From Onchidella celtica (Eukaryota; Mollusca; Gastropoda; Systellommatophora; Onchidiidae), in contig OZ007569.1 of assembly GCA_963931925.1 (NCBI GenBank), positions 28,768,024 to 28,832,023 on the forward strand: a stretch of 64,000 nt of DNA. The letters are read 5' to 3'. How positions within the stretch are numbered: the stretch's first letter is position 1; every line of letters starts with the position of its first letter. This document shows, piece by piece, positions 1 to 12,349 of the stretch. The position numbers and the translations under genes were made by a program. The notes beneath the pieces are model-generated. The model made no database searches and was not told the DNA's origin. It worked only from the letters and a program-made list of their open reading frames with translations.

Positions 1-320
1 TTTGATGCAAGAGTCAGACAAGTGCCCTACACTGCACGGGATTCGGACACAGACGGTGATGAAATGAGAATAAGATTGTGTGTCGTCTCCTGAGAATCAA
101 GAGCAGTGATTTTCAAAGAGGCGATCTTGGCGCAAGAGTCAGACAAGTGCCTTAAACTGCACGGTGTTCGGACACGAACGCTTTGGGATAAGAGAATAAA
201 ATTGTGTCATCTCTTGAGACTCAAGACCAGTGATTTTCAAAGAGGCCACCTTGGTGCAAGAGTCAGACACCACAATATACAGCACAGACAGAGGGATTTT
301 GACAGGGATTCTGGCACGAA
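1..320. repeat. ~125-bp tandem repeat, at least 2.4 copies, cut by window start
   Basis: The motif GCAAGAGTCAGAC begins at 7, 132 and 256, giving periods of 125 and 124 bases. Between the anchors the copies share AGTGATTTTCAAAGAGG and the block around AGAATAA-ATTGTGT. The array probably continues to the left. The short open frames here are by-products of the repeat. Confidence 0.8.
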
Positions 321-451
321 CTTGACGGAATGAATAGGATGGCACATAATGGATTGGTGTCTCACGAGACAAGAGAGCAAACAGGGCAGGCATTTTTGGG
401 GAGGGGATCGGAACAGAAACTAAAAAAAAAAAAAGGGGGGGGGGGATGCAG

Positions 452-910
452 AACCAATGGCGTAGCGTGGTTTGCCAGGCGCCCGGTCAAAGGCTATTGC
501 ACCCCCTGATCTGAGTCCTTCCACCAGTCCACTATTGAACTTTTTCCACCCTAAGCACACGTGTTAAATTGGAAGAAAAACAATAAAATGCATACAACGC
601 TAGTGCAGTTAAATTTATTTAAAATTGCCCTCTCTCAATTGACAGTATTGCTAGATTACTCGGTCTTTCTTGGCTCATTGTAGATCTCTCATACGTTTAA
701 TTAATTTGAGCAAAGTTTTCAAAAACAGTACTGAAGCCTCTCTCAATTGACAGTATTACTAGGTTACTCACTCTCTCTTAGCTCTTTGTAGACCTCTGGT
801 ACTTTTGATAAATTTTAAGTTTTGAGAAACGTGTTTCACAAGTGGCAGTTGAAACTGGAAGTTTTAAAAATTTGCGCCCCTAAGAATTTGGTGCCCGCCG
901 TGGTAGCCGG
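452..910. mobile_element. hAT-like MITE candidate with an internal 108-bp duplication
   Basis: The left edge reads AATGGCGTAGCGTGG with GCGCCCGG just inside; the right edge has GCGCCCC...GGTGCCCGCCGTGG. This GC-rich GCGCCC arrangement is typical of some hAT-type non-autonomous elements. Inside, TCTCTCAATTGACAGTATT occurs at 631 and 739, followed by similar sequence, so a 108-bp segment is duplicated. No transposase is visible. Family assignment is inference. Confidence 0.35.
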
Positions 911-1329
911 GACGGGGCTTGTGGCCTTGCGGATACTAAACCACTGTGCAGAACACCAGGGACAAGAACAAGCCCCGGGATTCAATAACAGAAAGAACAA
1001 AACTAGTAGCAACGAGGAGAACAGCATATAAGAACAGCGAAAAGAACCACAACAGATGTGTGCATTGACAGAAGAAGAAAAAATTGGGGAGGAAATTGGG
1101 GGCAAAATAATATCAAAACGAAAAAAAAATTGTGTTTGTTTTCATTCCATTTTATAATATTTTTTTGCTTGTCTCACTTTAGTTGAAAGCTTTCCTCGTC
1201 TCCACCCCCCCCCCCCCCTTTTTTCCCCAGAAATGGAATCTGTGTCAATTATTTCTTGAAGAGCGTCCGGTAATTGGGACACCGTTTACACGCAAGGGGC
1301 GACAGTGAAAGTTCCGTATCGCTCAGATG

Positions 1330-1560
<231 letters not shown>

Positions 1561-2162
1561 TCGACACGCTACGGTCATGTTGAGCGAGGAAACAACTATG
1601 ACTATGAACAGATTGGAAAGAATGAAAGGGCTGAAGGAGACGTTTTGCAACCAGCGTACAAGGGAATCAATGTACATACAAAATTAGTTACCTAAAACAG
1701 TGCAGTGATTAATAATTCAATAGCAATAACGCAATCATACACGTATTATTTTAATACATGTCAATACAATTCTATTAGCCATGAGAATTATATGGAAACA
1801 ATAATAATATATTTTCAGTTCACATTTGCATAAAAAACATTCGCCTCAAAGCTTGTTCTCTTGAGGCGTGTTTCTGACGAATGTTTTTTCGAAAAGTATT
1901 ATATCTCAAAAATTCATTTCCAGGGAATATCTACAATGAAAAAAATAAACAAAAACAGGAGCTATTTTTAGAAAACAAGCGCATGTTCACTGAGCGAAGA
2001 GGGCGCCCACAGAAAGCCATGAAAATATGGCTTTAAAAGGGGGGAAAATGGGCGCAACAATACGATTTTTGTGCACTTTGGTATTGGAAATAGGACTGAC
2101 AAAATAATAGCCTACGAGATATATAATTATATACATGTGTATACATTTTAAAATAAACCTGT

Positions 2163-2240
2163 GGGGTCGAAATAAGGCTTGATGCAAAGTCAAAATGTGA
2201 CAAAAACAGAAATGTTGTAGGTTTCCCAGAATCCAAGTCT
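2163..2240. mobile_element. Fragment of fold-back element family A
   Basis: CTGTGGGGTCGAAATAAGGC followed by AAAGTCAAAATG matches the start of the left arm of the family A copies at 2.43 and 14.42 kb. Only this arm is present. Confidence 0.45.
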
Positions 2241-2337
2241 AGCACTCGAGTTTCTGAGGATTTTACAATTTCTTTCTTTATTTGTTAAGTTTCTGTTCAT
2301 ACCGTTATAATTATTTCATGCCCGGTGACAGTCCTTT

Positions 2338-2660
2338 GGCCGAAAGCTAATCGTGTCTTATCTTTTCCTTTGCGGGTTTACTGCATATTGTTTCTGTATT
2401 ATTTCTTATGCGAGGCTTTGCAACATACAAAATATCATAAAAACCACAGAAAAACTGTGGGGACGCAGCAGGGCTATAAGCAAAGTCAAAATTGGGCAAA
2501 GAGAAAAGGTTGTATGTTGCAACGCCCCGCGTGAGAAATAAAACATTCTGTCTTCTCTTTAGTTTGCTTTGTATTGTTTGGGTTTTATTTCTCACACGGG
2601 GTTTCGCAACATAAAACCTTTTCTTTTTGCCCAGTTTTGACTTTGCAACATACAACATCT
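2338..2660. mobile_element. Fold-back element family A: a right half followed by a complete copy
   Basis: Bases 2433-2660 form a long imperfect inverted repeat. The left arm (AAAGTCAAAATTGGGC...GTTGTATGTTGCAA...GAGAAATAAAAC, about 2479-2544) is the reverse complement of 2581-2646. The copy opens with AAAACCACAGAAAAACTGTG. Directly upstream, 2338-2432 is a right half (TTATTTCTTATGCGAGGC) of another copy, so two elements abut. The centre contains TCTGTCTT...TTAGTTTGC, shared with the 14.4-kb copy. No coding sequence. Confidence 0.75.
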
Positions 2661-2798
2661 TATTTTTGCCTCATTTTGACTAGAGATTATGACACTGTTC
2701 TCTCCCAAGATCTCCTGCTGAAGGATGGTTCTATAATTATTATAATAATATTGTGTTTTAACAATAGAAAACAACAGAAACAAACCACCTAAGATTCT

Positions 2799-2816
2799 CC
2801 CCCCCCCCCCCCCCCC
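2799..2816. repeat. Poly-C tract
   Basis: A run of C after ATTCT, one of roughly thirty long C or G homopolymers in the window. Confidence 0.95.
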
Positions 2817-3280
2817 AATTCAAACATGCACTGCCGCACACCTTATCGCTAGCGGCTGTCGCTGTTTGTTAGAGTCTCGCTGTTTCCTATTATGATTTTC
2901 GTGCTTACAAAAAAAACAACAACAATAATTCTGGAATGCTTTGTGATGGAGAGAATGTGTTATTGAGTCGCACTGTTCTTCTTCTTTTTGCAAGGCAGAG
3001 GCCACCAACTATGACGATTACAACAAAAACAAACCATTTACAAAATTGGCAAGTGAACAATCTTGAATGTGAAATTGTGTTCTTTACAACACATTTTTTT
3101 TTTCTTGTAGTTGCAATTTCGCCTTAAAATCAAAATAATAATAAAATAAAAATAAAACCACTAGAAGAAAAATAAAAAATAGAACAGAATAACAAAGCAA
3201 AACAAGATGAAATGAAAGAAATAAAATAAAATGAATAAAATACGTGCAAAGAAGACAAGAAGAGGGAGAGACAGAGAAAA

Positions 3281-3400
3281 CGATTACTTGGGCAGAGAAA
3301 AGGATTACTTGGGCAGAGAAAAGGATTACTTGGGCAGAAAAAAGGATTACTTGGGCAGAGAAAAGGATTACTTGGGCAGAGAAAAGGATTACTTCAAGGA
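3281..3400. repeat. 21-bp minisatellite, about six copies
   Basis: The unit GATTACTTGGGCAGAGAAAA plus one G repeats in tandem with one internal G-to-A variant and a diverged last copy. As 21 is divisible by three, both strands stay open: the plus strand reads DYLGREK, the minus strand VILFSAQ. No signal or domain supports a gene; the reading is probably incidental. Confidence 0.9.
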
Positions 3401-4139
3401 AGTTATAAAATATTGATTTGGCCACACATACACAAAAAAAATGATCATCTGCATTTGAGCGAATACACGTGAGGTCTCAGGAAAAGGTCACCAATGTGTA
3501 AAAAAAAAACAAACAACCAGGAAGTACGTATTATATTCCAACAATGCCAGTATTAGTCCCTCTATATTTAAACAAATTGAGACCAATGATCACGTGTGTG
3601 GATTTGTTTCTATCTCATTTGCATAACCAGGGCAAGTTTTTCCCTTCAAAATGCCCAAACGAACTGCTCTAATGATCAAGTCGTTAATCAATTTATTACC
3701 ATCTTCATCTTCTTTGATCTTTCATCATTACTCTTTTTTTCCCCCTCAGTCATATAAATAAAACTTATCCGGCCCGTTAGAAGTTAAATCAATGGGTTTC
3801 TGAGTCCTGGGCCACACTCCCTCCCCCTTGCCATTCCAGGTCTCCCCAATTCCTCACCCCTTTATCATATGGCAGTAACTGAATAGTCCCAAATCAGAGG
3901 ACTTGGGGGTGAAACGGATCAAGGCTGGCGTAGGCGCCAAGCTGGGTGGCTCGCCGCCCTTAACTTTTGCTTCACACTAACACAGTGGGCACTGTCCCCC
4001 TCACTTAGTCTGTTTCACCCCTTAGTCTGAAGTTACATGTTTTGATGTTGTTGTTGTTTGTGAACTGTCTTGTATATTTTTTGGTATTTCACTTGAATAT
4101 ATTAAACACAGCGCACAGAGCACATTCTTTCCCAGTTTG

Positions 4140-4265
4140 AGTTTGAGTTTGGAGAAATCACATCGATACGATAACGATCACGTTATACTAGGAAAACCAA
4201 GACGATAGAGATAGAATAATAACAGAAAGATAGGACAGGAGACCCTACCAGAAGCCCCCACAAAC
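4140..4265 (+). repeat. Dispersed repeat family C, copy 1
   Basis: Shares with 10.73 kb and, reversed, 37.45 kb an ordered set of words: TTTGAGTT(T/C)GGA, CTAGG(A/G)AAA, AAGACGATAGA, AGATAGGA-AG and ACCCT(A/C)CCAGAAGC. Three copies at unlinked sites mean an interspersed element; class unknown. Confidence 0.6.
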
Positions 4266-4269
4266 CAGA

Positions 4270-5860
4270 CGCTTCCGGTTTGGAGTTCTCCTCTGACCAA
4301 GGAGCTTACTCTGTTACAGTGTAAGATCCTTGCCTCTGACCGAAATTCATCCCCAGTTCCTCCTGTTAGATTTAAAATCCCTCCCAGTCCCATGGAAGCA
4401 TAGAGTGCCTTTCGTTTTGAGTGAGACTCGCTGGCTTAAAGTAAAGAGATGATAAAATAGTCTAATAACCGGCTCAGATAATATAAAGCAATGAACAGGC
4501 GAAGAAAATGTTTGTTTAATTCCGTCTCAAAGACAGAATCTGGCAAAAAAAATAAACAGCCCGGGAGATATTTCATCCCTCACAAAACAATGGAAGCTTT
4601 AGGGAACAGCGAAATATAATTACTTCCTCTTTGTTCAATTCTTTTTCTTCTTCCCCCCCCCCCCCCCGACATTTTAAAGGATAAAGCAAAGTGCCATCGC
4701 GTGTTAGACATGCGTGCGTCTGTTGATGTTGACGGTCAACTCAGACTTTACTGTGTTGATACAAAATAAAGAAGATAAAGTCAAAGCACTGCCAATATTA
4801 AGGACATACAAACAGTCTGTGTAACACTGAACTAACATTTCGTATTGAGTATGCCTGCTCAAATAGAGCCGTTTTCTTTCTTTTTTTCTTGCTTGCTTGC
4901 TTGCTTGCTTTCGTCATTTCTCTTCTCTCTCTCTCTCCCCCTTTCTTTTCACACACGAACTCTCTCTCTCCCTCCTACGTTTTTCAGCCTCTCTCTCTCT
5001 CTCTCTCTCTCTCAGTGAATGTTTATGCACTCAGCCTTTCACGCAGACACTCATTTATATTATTTCTTCATCAAATTTCCTCTCTCCTTCGTTAGCTCGC
5101 ACCACTCGACCATTCACTCACACACAAACACCCGCTGGCACTTCAGACGATACAATTAACTAATAACTCTACCATTCACAATAGACCAGTAACATCAAAT
5201 AACAAGTCTTACTTTCCATACAAACAAATACCCAAAATCTCAGCCTACAAACCCCTCCACAGACTTGTCAGTTACGATATGAATACACAATGACTTAAAA
5301 TATTGACAGTGAAGACTCCGCACTGTCATAAACGTCAAGACAAGTGAATCCAAACCAAAGGCGGACAAAGAGAGACGGACTGTGGCTGCTCCCAATTTCG
5401 GTTTTCTTTGGAAAAACGGCTCAGGCCGAGAAGGGGTTTAAACCCTTAACCATACCGTTGGGTATTTTCCATATTGATGTATGTGCATTTTTGCCTTTTC
5501 GAGAAAATGAGGACTGAACGTTTGAAGAGTTATATTAAATCAGAGTTTTGTTCAATACCGGTACGCCTCAAAATCGAAACATGCATAAAAATGCCCATGA
5601 AAAATAAAGCCATATAACACCTATACATAACAAAATTAGGAGTGAAAGAACCATTCTCGTGACAAAACCTCAAAATCGGCTAAATGTCACATACAATAAC
5701 ATGGCAAATACTCCTAGACATCATAACGACATCATGCAACCGAGTACATGTAAGCCTAAGGTGTTCGCAGCATGTACTGAGCTACCTTGGAATGTGAGGC
5801 GCTGCCAAGGATGCCCTTCAAAGACAAGGATTCTCGTGTTTGGCTACCTTCAAGCTGAAT
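4270..5860. other. No gene seen apart from simple repeats
   Basis: Apart from the CT block and a C-run near 4653-4668 I see no exon with splice sites and no recognisable element. Confidence 0.5.
4883..5015. repeat. CTTG and CT microsatellites
   Basis: Several CTTG units are followed by two blocks of CT repeats. The open frames here are Ser-Leu translations of the repeat. Confidence 0.9.
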
Positions 5861-5865
5861 TATGA

Positions 5866-6240
5866 TGTGTACGGAAACGGAAACGGCAACGTCAAAAACC
5901 CTTCAAGTGGTGAAATAGAAAGAATGTTTTAATGTGCAAGGAAATGCCGTTTCCGTACACTTGAAAACACTTTTTCTTTTTACTACATGATGATGATGGA
6001 TTTTTGACGTTTCCGTTGCTGTTTTGTACATATAAAAACACAGCTTAAAGCTGAGCTTTCATTGCGTATGGATACGGAAACGCCAACTGAATCGTCAAAA
6101 ACCCTTGAAGTGGTGAAATATAAACAATGTTTTAATGTGCATGGAAACTCAGATTTCTTTTTCCTACTTGATGGATTTTTGACGTTTGCATTCCCGTTTC
6201 CATATATATGACAACGCAGCTTTAAGGCTTTTAAACACCG
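5866..6240. mobile_element. Tandemly duplicated fold-back MITE
   Basis: Two units of about 197 bases follow each other. Each starts with ACGGAAACG...GTCAAAAACCCTT(C/G)AAGTGG and ends with GATGGATTTTTGACGTTT then CGTTTCC or TTCCGTTGC. Start and end of each unit are inverted relative to one another (CGTCAAAAA against TTTTTGACG), so each can fold back, and the whole is duplicated head to tail. No transposase. Confidence 0.6.
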
Positions 6241-6644
6241 TCGAAACAACAACACATGCATCTAATAACGAGCATCTGTTTTCTTAATTGGTTGAGAGGG
6301 TCAGCGTAAACTGAATGTCGAGGAAATGACCCGACAGCGAGGCCAGCGGTCAACAAAACTGAGAACCCCTGCTCACTGGATAATTATTATCTCTACACAC
6401 TATCAGGTTTATCACAGGGTCACAGGTGTCCCCCTAACCTACTTTGTTTAAGGCCAGACCTTGAGGATTTCGTACAGGTATAAATAAATTTGATCGTTCC
6501 CTTAAAAGTCACTGAGGACCAAGAGCCTTATACTGAAGCCCTCGTGAAACAAAGATCTTCCACTCCTTAACATTTTTTTTCGATAAATTTATTTCGCCAA
6601 AACATTAATTTTTCCGCAAAAAAAACAAACAACTGTCCATGTTT

Positions 6645-7076
6645 CAAGGCACTTTAAAATCTTATTATAAAAAAAAAATAGTGGCGGGAGTAATTCATTG
6701 TGGTGCAATTTCGCCCCTTTTTTTGCTCGACTCTACAGCCTAAATGACAGTTTCAAAAATTATAAAATTAATTTTCTTAACTGTCAACTAATCCAGACCA
6801 GGTGTTTTTAAATTAAAAGTCGCAAAAAAGTAAAATACATTGATCTTTGTTTTTGGCTCCCAGTAGTAAGCTCACTGCACCGGAAACGATGTATGAATAC
6901 GTGTTCAGTTCGGTGCAGGCAACTTCCCTACCAGAAATGAGTGCGCTCTGGTGTGCATGAAATCTGTAGTAAGACTGTAGAATAATTATGGGAAGCTTTC
7001 TAGACGAAAAAGAGAGAGAGATATGGTAAGGTGGGTTCACAGGTTTATCCCGGATAATGCCGGGAACTTCATCTAG
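6645..7076 (+). mobile_element. Helitron-like 3' segment, copy 1
   Basis: Aligns along most of its length with 8240-8809 (shared AATAGTGGCGGGAGTAATTC, TACCAGAAATGAGTGC, GGGAAGCTTTCTAGAC, GGTTTATCCCGGATAATGCC). It ends in a short hairpin CCCGG-loop-CCGGG and then CTAG before T, the 3' signature of Helitrons. No 5' end was found. Confidence 0.5.
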
Positions 7077-7504
7077 TTAAGTGAAAAAAAAACAACAACA
7101 GCAAAAACTGAGGAACTACACATTCCATGGTAATTTTGATCGTTTCATCCTCATAAGTCTTTGATCATTTCTGTAACTTATGTGACATTTGAAACTGTAA
7201 ACATTTATCATTTCATATAGTTCGATTACTTTACAAACCACTCACAGTGATTTAAAAGAAAAAAAAATTAAGCTCTCGGGAAAACCGGGACAGCCGGAGA
7301 TCTTCAAAGGCAAGCCTGACTACACGAGATCTTCATAGGAAGACTACCCCTGTCAGACAAGTGTCTCGAGTCCTCAGTAAGCCGCTGGCTAAAATTCGAT
7401 AATGTATTACACAATCTTGATACTGATATTGTGTTATGTATAAAAACCACAGTTTTCGATTTAAGTCAATCAAAATACGTGCAAACCTTTGGGTTTTTTT
7501 TAGA

Positions 7505-7578
7505 GGGGGGGGGGGTGGGGTTGGAAACCAAACTCCATTGCGAAATCCACTGTGCCAATACATCGCCCCCCCCCCCCT
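7505..7578. repeat. Paired G-tract and C-tract
   Basis: A G-run with one T interruption and, about 50 bases on, a C-run; together they can pair as a G:C hairpin. Two spurious open frames overlap it. Confidence 0.8.
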
Positions 7579-7664
7579 CAGTACTGTTTTATTCATCTCC
7601 GCATCAGAGCCTTTTGAGAAAATCGCCAGCCCTGTCAAGTTTGTCAAGACATGCTACAACACAG

Positions 7665-7820
7665 AGCTCCAAATAGCTGCGGTTTGGCCGGAGCTGTTTA
7701 CATTTATCTCACAATTTGATTTTGCTTCCGGAAAGAAATGTTTTAAAAGCAACCTGTCTGCGAGGGATAATAGCGCCGCTGGATTGATTTGCAGATTTGC
7801 AGCTTTCCATCCCCATTTTC
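7665..7820 (+). repeat. Dispersed repeat D, partner of the inverted copy at 11 kb
   Basis: The reverse complement matches 10975-11125 over about 140 bases, including CCGGAAGCAAAATCAAATT, GATAAATGTAAACAGCTCC and CCGCAGCTATTTGGAGCT. Similarity is high with scattered substitutions. Confidence 0.75.
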
Positions 7821-7937
7821 TTTCTTGCAAAGCTCTTCATCTGCCTGTTCTGGCAGTGTACTTTATTCTTTTTGGGCAGACATTTCTCTTCCAGACAAAG
7901 TGTTAGAACAACTCGTTTACACTTAAAAATGTAAACA

Positions 7938-7955
7938 GCCCCCCCCCCCCCCCCA
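7938..7955. repeat. Poly-C tract
   Basis: Uninterrupted C-run after AAACAG. Confidence 0.95.
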
Positions 7956-8185
7956 CAGGTAAGATACCTTCACAATTTTCGTTGGAATGGCAGAATACCC
8001 TTTGTTATGCCAACTCCTTACAACATCTCTCTCTTTTTTTTTTTTTTAAAGTTCAAATAGAATAAATCAGTACAAGGGAGACGTTTCGTTTCATACACAA
8101 TCGTTAAATAGTGAGGATGAAACATGAAGTACTCGAGCTCGAATTCTCCTATCACCAAAACATAATTCCCTCCAGTATCAATACC

Positions 8186-9090
<905 letters not shown>

Positions 9091-9349
9091 ATACCAAAAA
9101 TCCTTTGGAGCAAGCGCGGTGCAGTATATCTCGTTCCTTGGCACGAATTGCTGATTACCCTGACTGGAATTCTATTACTCTTTGAGTCATTTAGATTTCT
9201 TTCTGATGAGCCAGTCCCCTAGTATAGTTGTCTGTCTTTTGACAGATGGTAGGGATGTGAGTATGCTAATTTTGTGGGAGTTATACAGTAGTGCACACCA
9301 GACAGTATTTAATCCTGGATAAGTCCTCTTTTTTTCCCCAGCCAACAAC

Positions 9350-9835
9350 GATGCGGTCAGGGGTGGGAATGGAGGGCAGAGACAGACACACAAAGTGAAA
9401 GAGAGCGAAAAAGAGAAAGACGTGGGATTGGGGAGGGTGGGGGGGAGATACGACTCCGGGAGACGAAAGAGAAGATAATGAATAAGAAAAGAGGACGGGA
9501 AGAGGATGCCGTCGGTGAGAGATACCCATTCGATGGATAAGTAAAGCAGAGAGGGAGATGTGGCCCGACATTCGAGGAGGAAGGAAGGAGGGGGCGGGGG
9601 AGACACAGACTGGTTAAGAACGAGTGTGAAACGACTTGAGTATACACGGGTATAAAAGGAAGGAGAAAGGAAGAAGTGGACAGACAAGGGTGAGAGAGGC
9701 AGAGAGAGAGCGAGAGAAAGAAAGAGAAAGAGAGACAGAGAACGCGACAGAGAGAGGGAGAGGGGCGGAAGACAGAGAAAGAGAGAGGAAGAAGAGGGAA
9801 GAGAGAGACAAAGGGAGAGAGGAGGGTGTGTGTGT
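9350..9835. repeat. Polypurine (GA-rich) tract
   Basis: Almost all A and G on the plus strand over nearly 500 bases with no fixed period. The minus-strand open frames of up to 231 aa rich in Ser, Leu, Phe and Pro are its translation, not genes. Confidence 0.85.
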
Positions 9836-10199
9836 ATGAATAAGTAAATGTGGACGAGAAACAGGAAGTGAGATTCTAGCACTGAAGGATTTGATTCGCG
9901 ATCAATTTACTCAGTAAGTGATTTTTTTTTTTTTTTCGAATTGATTAGCATTACAGGATATGCAGCGAAATGGCTGATATTGCGTGCTTAAGCAAAAAAC
10001 AAAAACAAAAACAAAAATACCCACATCAAACACTGAGATGCAGCAACAGAGAGGAAACAAACGTAATACCAAAATTATCCTGGCCACATGATAAATATCA
10101 AACTATCTTGTGTACACAATCTTTTAGCATAAATGTGGGCGTTGTCGGGGGCCGTTCGGGTAGATGAGTTCATTGTGTAAAGCACGTTGGCAGACTGAG

Positions 10200-10530
10200 G
10201 TGAGTGAGAGAAAGACAGAGAGAGAGGAGGGGGTAGAGAGACAAACAGAGACAGAAAGAAAGAGACACAAAGAGAGACAGACAGACAGAGGGAAGGGGGC
10301 AAAAGACAGAACAATAGAAAGAGAGAGGGAGACAGACAGGAAAGGAAGAACAGAGGGAGGAAGGGAAGAGGCACAGAGAAAGGGGGCGGGGAACAAATGT
10401 ACAGAGAAGGGCGGACAGAGACAGACAATAAAATGAAAAGGAGGAAGAGAGAGAGAGAATGGAATACACGGGCAAGAAAATCTGTCATGCTGAGAGAAAG
10501 GCAGAGAATAGAAAGAAAGAAAAGAACCAC
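10200..10530. repeat. Polypurine (GA/GACA-rich) tract
   Basis: GAGA, GACAGA and GGGA repeats with little pyrimidine. Overlapping Ser-Leu-rich minus-strand frames are repeat translations. Confidence 0.85.
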
Positions 10531-10724
10531 TGAAATAATATGAACCACAGATACACAAAAACAAAGGGATGTGGCCGGGGGGGGGGGCGCTTAGTATATG
10601 TTATAAAGACAGTGGGTGGACGAACAATTCATTCCTATACAAACAGAAAAAGACTAGAAACACATTGAGACAGAAATGTAGAAAGGGAGACATGAAAATG
10701 ACAGATACCGAACACGGGAAAGGT

Positions 10725-10865
10725 CTGAATTTGAGTTCGGACGAAGCACGTCGACACGACAACGGTCACTTTGTACTAGGGAAAAGAAGCAAGACGATAG
10801 ACAGAATATATAACAGCGATAGGATAGCAGGAAACCCTCCCAGAAGCGCCCACCAACGACCAGCG
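10725..10865 (+). repeat. Dispersed repeat family C, copy 2
   Basis: TTTGAGTTCGGA, GTACTAGGGAAAAG, AAGACGATAGACAG, GATAGGATAGCAGG, ACCCTCCCAGAAGCGCCCAC. Same order and direction as the 4.1-kb copy and opposite to the 37.5-kb copy. Confidence 0.65.
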
Positions 10866-10974
10866 AACACGTGAGAGAAGGATGGGAGGCATGGAAGGAA
10901 AACAAATTAATGACCGCCCTTAGCGAATAAAGTACACCATTAGGAAGACAGTGGAAACGCTTTGCAAAGGGAGA

Positions 10975-11125
10975 ATATGAGGATGGAACGACAGCTGCAA
11001 ATCAATCCAGCGACACTATTATTCCTCCCAGACAGGTTCTCTTTAAAACACCTCTTTCCGGAAGCAAAATCAAATTCTGAGATAAATGTAAACAGCTCCA
11101 GCCGAACCGCAGCTATTTGGAGCTC
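10975..11125 (-). repeat. Dispersed repeat D, inverted copy
   Basis: Reverse complement of 7665-7820; see that entry. The pair forms a 3.2-kb-spaced inverted repeat. Confidence 0.75.
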
Positions 11126-11129
11126 TGTT

Positions 11130-12060
11130 TTAGAATGGCTTCCGACCGCTCGGATATATACAGAAAAGGCAAAAAAATAAATAAAAATGTGTTACTCGTT
11201 TACAAACGAAAGCCTTTCGGAAAAACGTTTGACATTTTCAGCCTTTGATATATGTGCCGGAAACTCAATGGATCTTCCGAGTTTTTGTTTCCGACACATT
11301 TAGTTTGGGCACATGGAACAACTTGGGACGCCCGTACTAAGCACTGAGACAAGTCTGTTTATCATCCGTTTTTAACACCGTGCGCGGTGTCTCTCTCTTT
11401 CCACTAGATGACTCAAGATAGTTTTGTTGCGTTTGAATTAATGAGACAGAATCGTTTCAGTTCCATTAGTGCCCAAGGTCTCGCCAAGCACCAAGTCAAT
11501 TCTATAAAATGTACTACACTACATCTATGGTCAAGTCTGTCTCGCTTCGGTTTCGACTCGGTGCCCGCAGACTTTCTTTCCGCAATCTGTCTCAAGACAG
11601 TTTTGACGTGTCCGAACTAGTAAGACAAACTTGTATAGGTCTCGCCGGGGCGTGAGGTCTCATTTAACTCTATAGTTCACATCTCATACTAGAACCGAGA
11701 GAAAACAGATTTGACGCAATGCGCGCCACCAGTTTAATGATACTCCCAGCCCTTGAAGGAAAGAGCTTTTTAAAAAAAAATATTTTTTTATTTAATTTCC
11801 AGACTGCCAGGAATGAAAAACAGCGGCGGGTGTTTGAAAAAAAACAAACAAATTGCAAGAACAACAACGGGTCTGGCATGCCGAAGGTAGAACAGCATGA
11901 CTGCAGCTCGCAAACTCAGCGGTGTGGTACATGGAGTGAGGAAGCCAGACTGTTGCAGGGCATTCAGAGGTGTCTATGATGGAAGCAAGTGATGTACCTG
12001 CGGTAAAACAAGAACGTAATCTGCAAAGGAGCGAACTCGGATCAAAACTAATGGAGCCAC
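11130..12060. other. No gene seen
   Basis: No recognisable exon or element. Several AGACA/TGTCT words give weak self-similarity but no clear unit. Confidence 0.4.
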
Positions 12061-12099
12061 TGTAAACCCCCCCCCCCCCAGTCGTTCTTAATCCAGGAG

Positions 12100-12345
12100 A
12101 AGGGGAGAGAGAGGGGGGGTGGGATAGAGAAAGGGAGAGAAGGGGGATTGGGGGGGGGGAAGAAAGTGGGAGGAAGAAAGAGAGAGAGAGGGAGAGAGAA
12201 CGAAAGACAGAGAAAGAGAAAAATAAAGAGAGAGAAAAACAGAGAGAGAGAAAGACAGAGAAAGAGAGTGGGAGGTGGGAGGAGAAAAGGGGAGCGAGAA
12301 AGAGAAAGAGAGAGACAATCAGAGACACACAGAAAGAGAAATATT
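12100..12345. repeat. Polypurine tract with G-runs
   Basis: GAGA, GGGA and AAAGAGAG repeats following a C-run at about 12068. Minus-strand Ser-Leu frames here are artefacts. Confidence 0.9.
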
Positions 12346-12349
12346 GTTG

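Noticed and set aside
3281..3400. CRISPR-like regular repeat
   Set aside because: Units are directly adjacent without spacers and the genome is eukaryotic.
7436..7906. 156-aa plus-strand open frame
   Set aside because: It runs through G- and C-homopolymers and dispersed repeat D, whose other copy has no matching frame.
9187..9882. 231-aa minus-strand frame rich in Ser, Leu and Pro
   Set aside because: It translates a polypurine tract; no domain, no exon structure.
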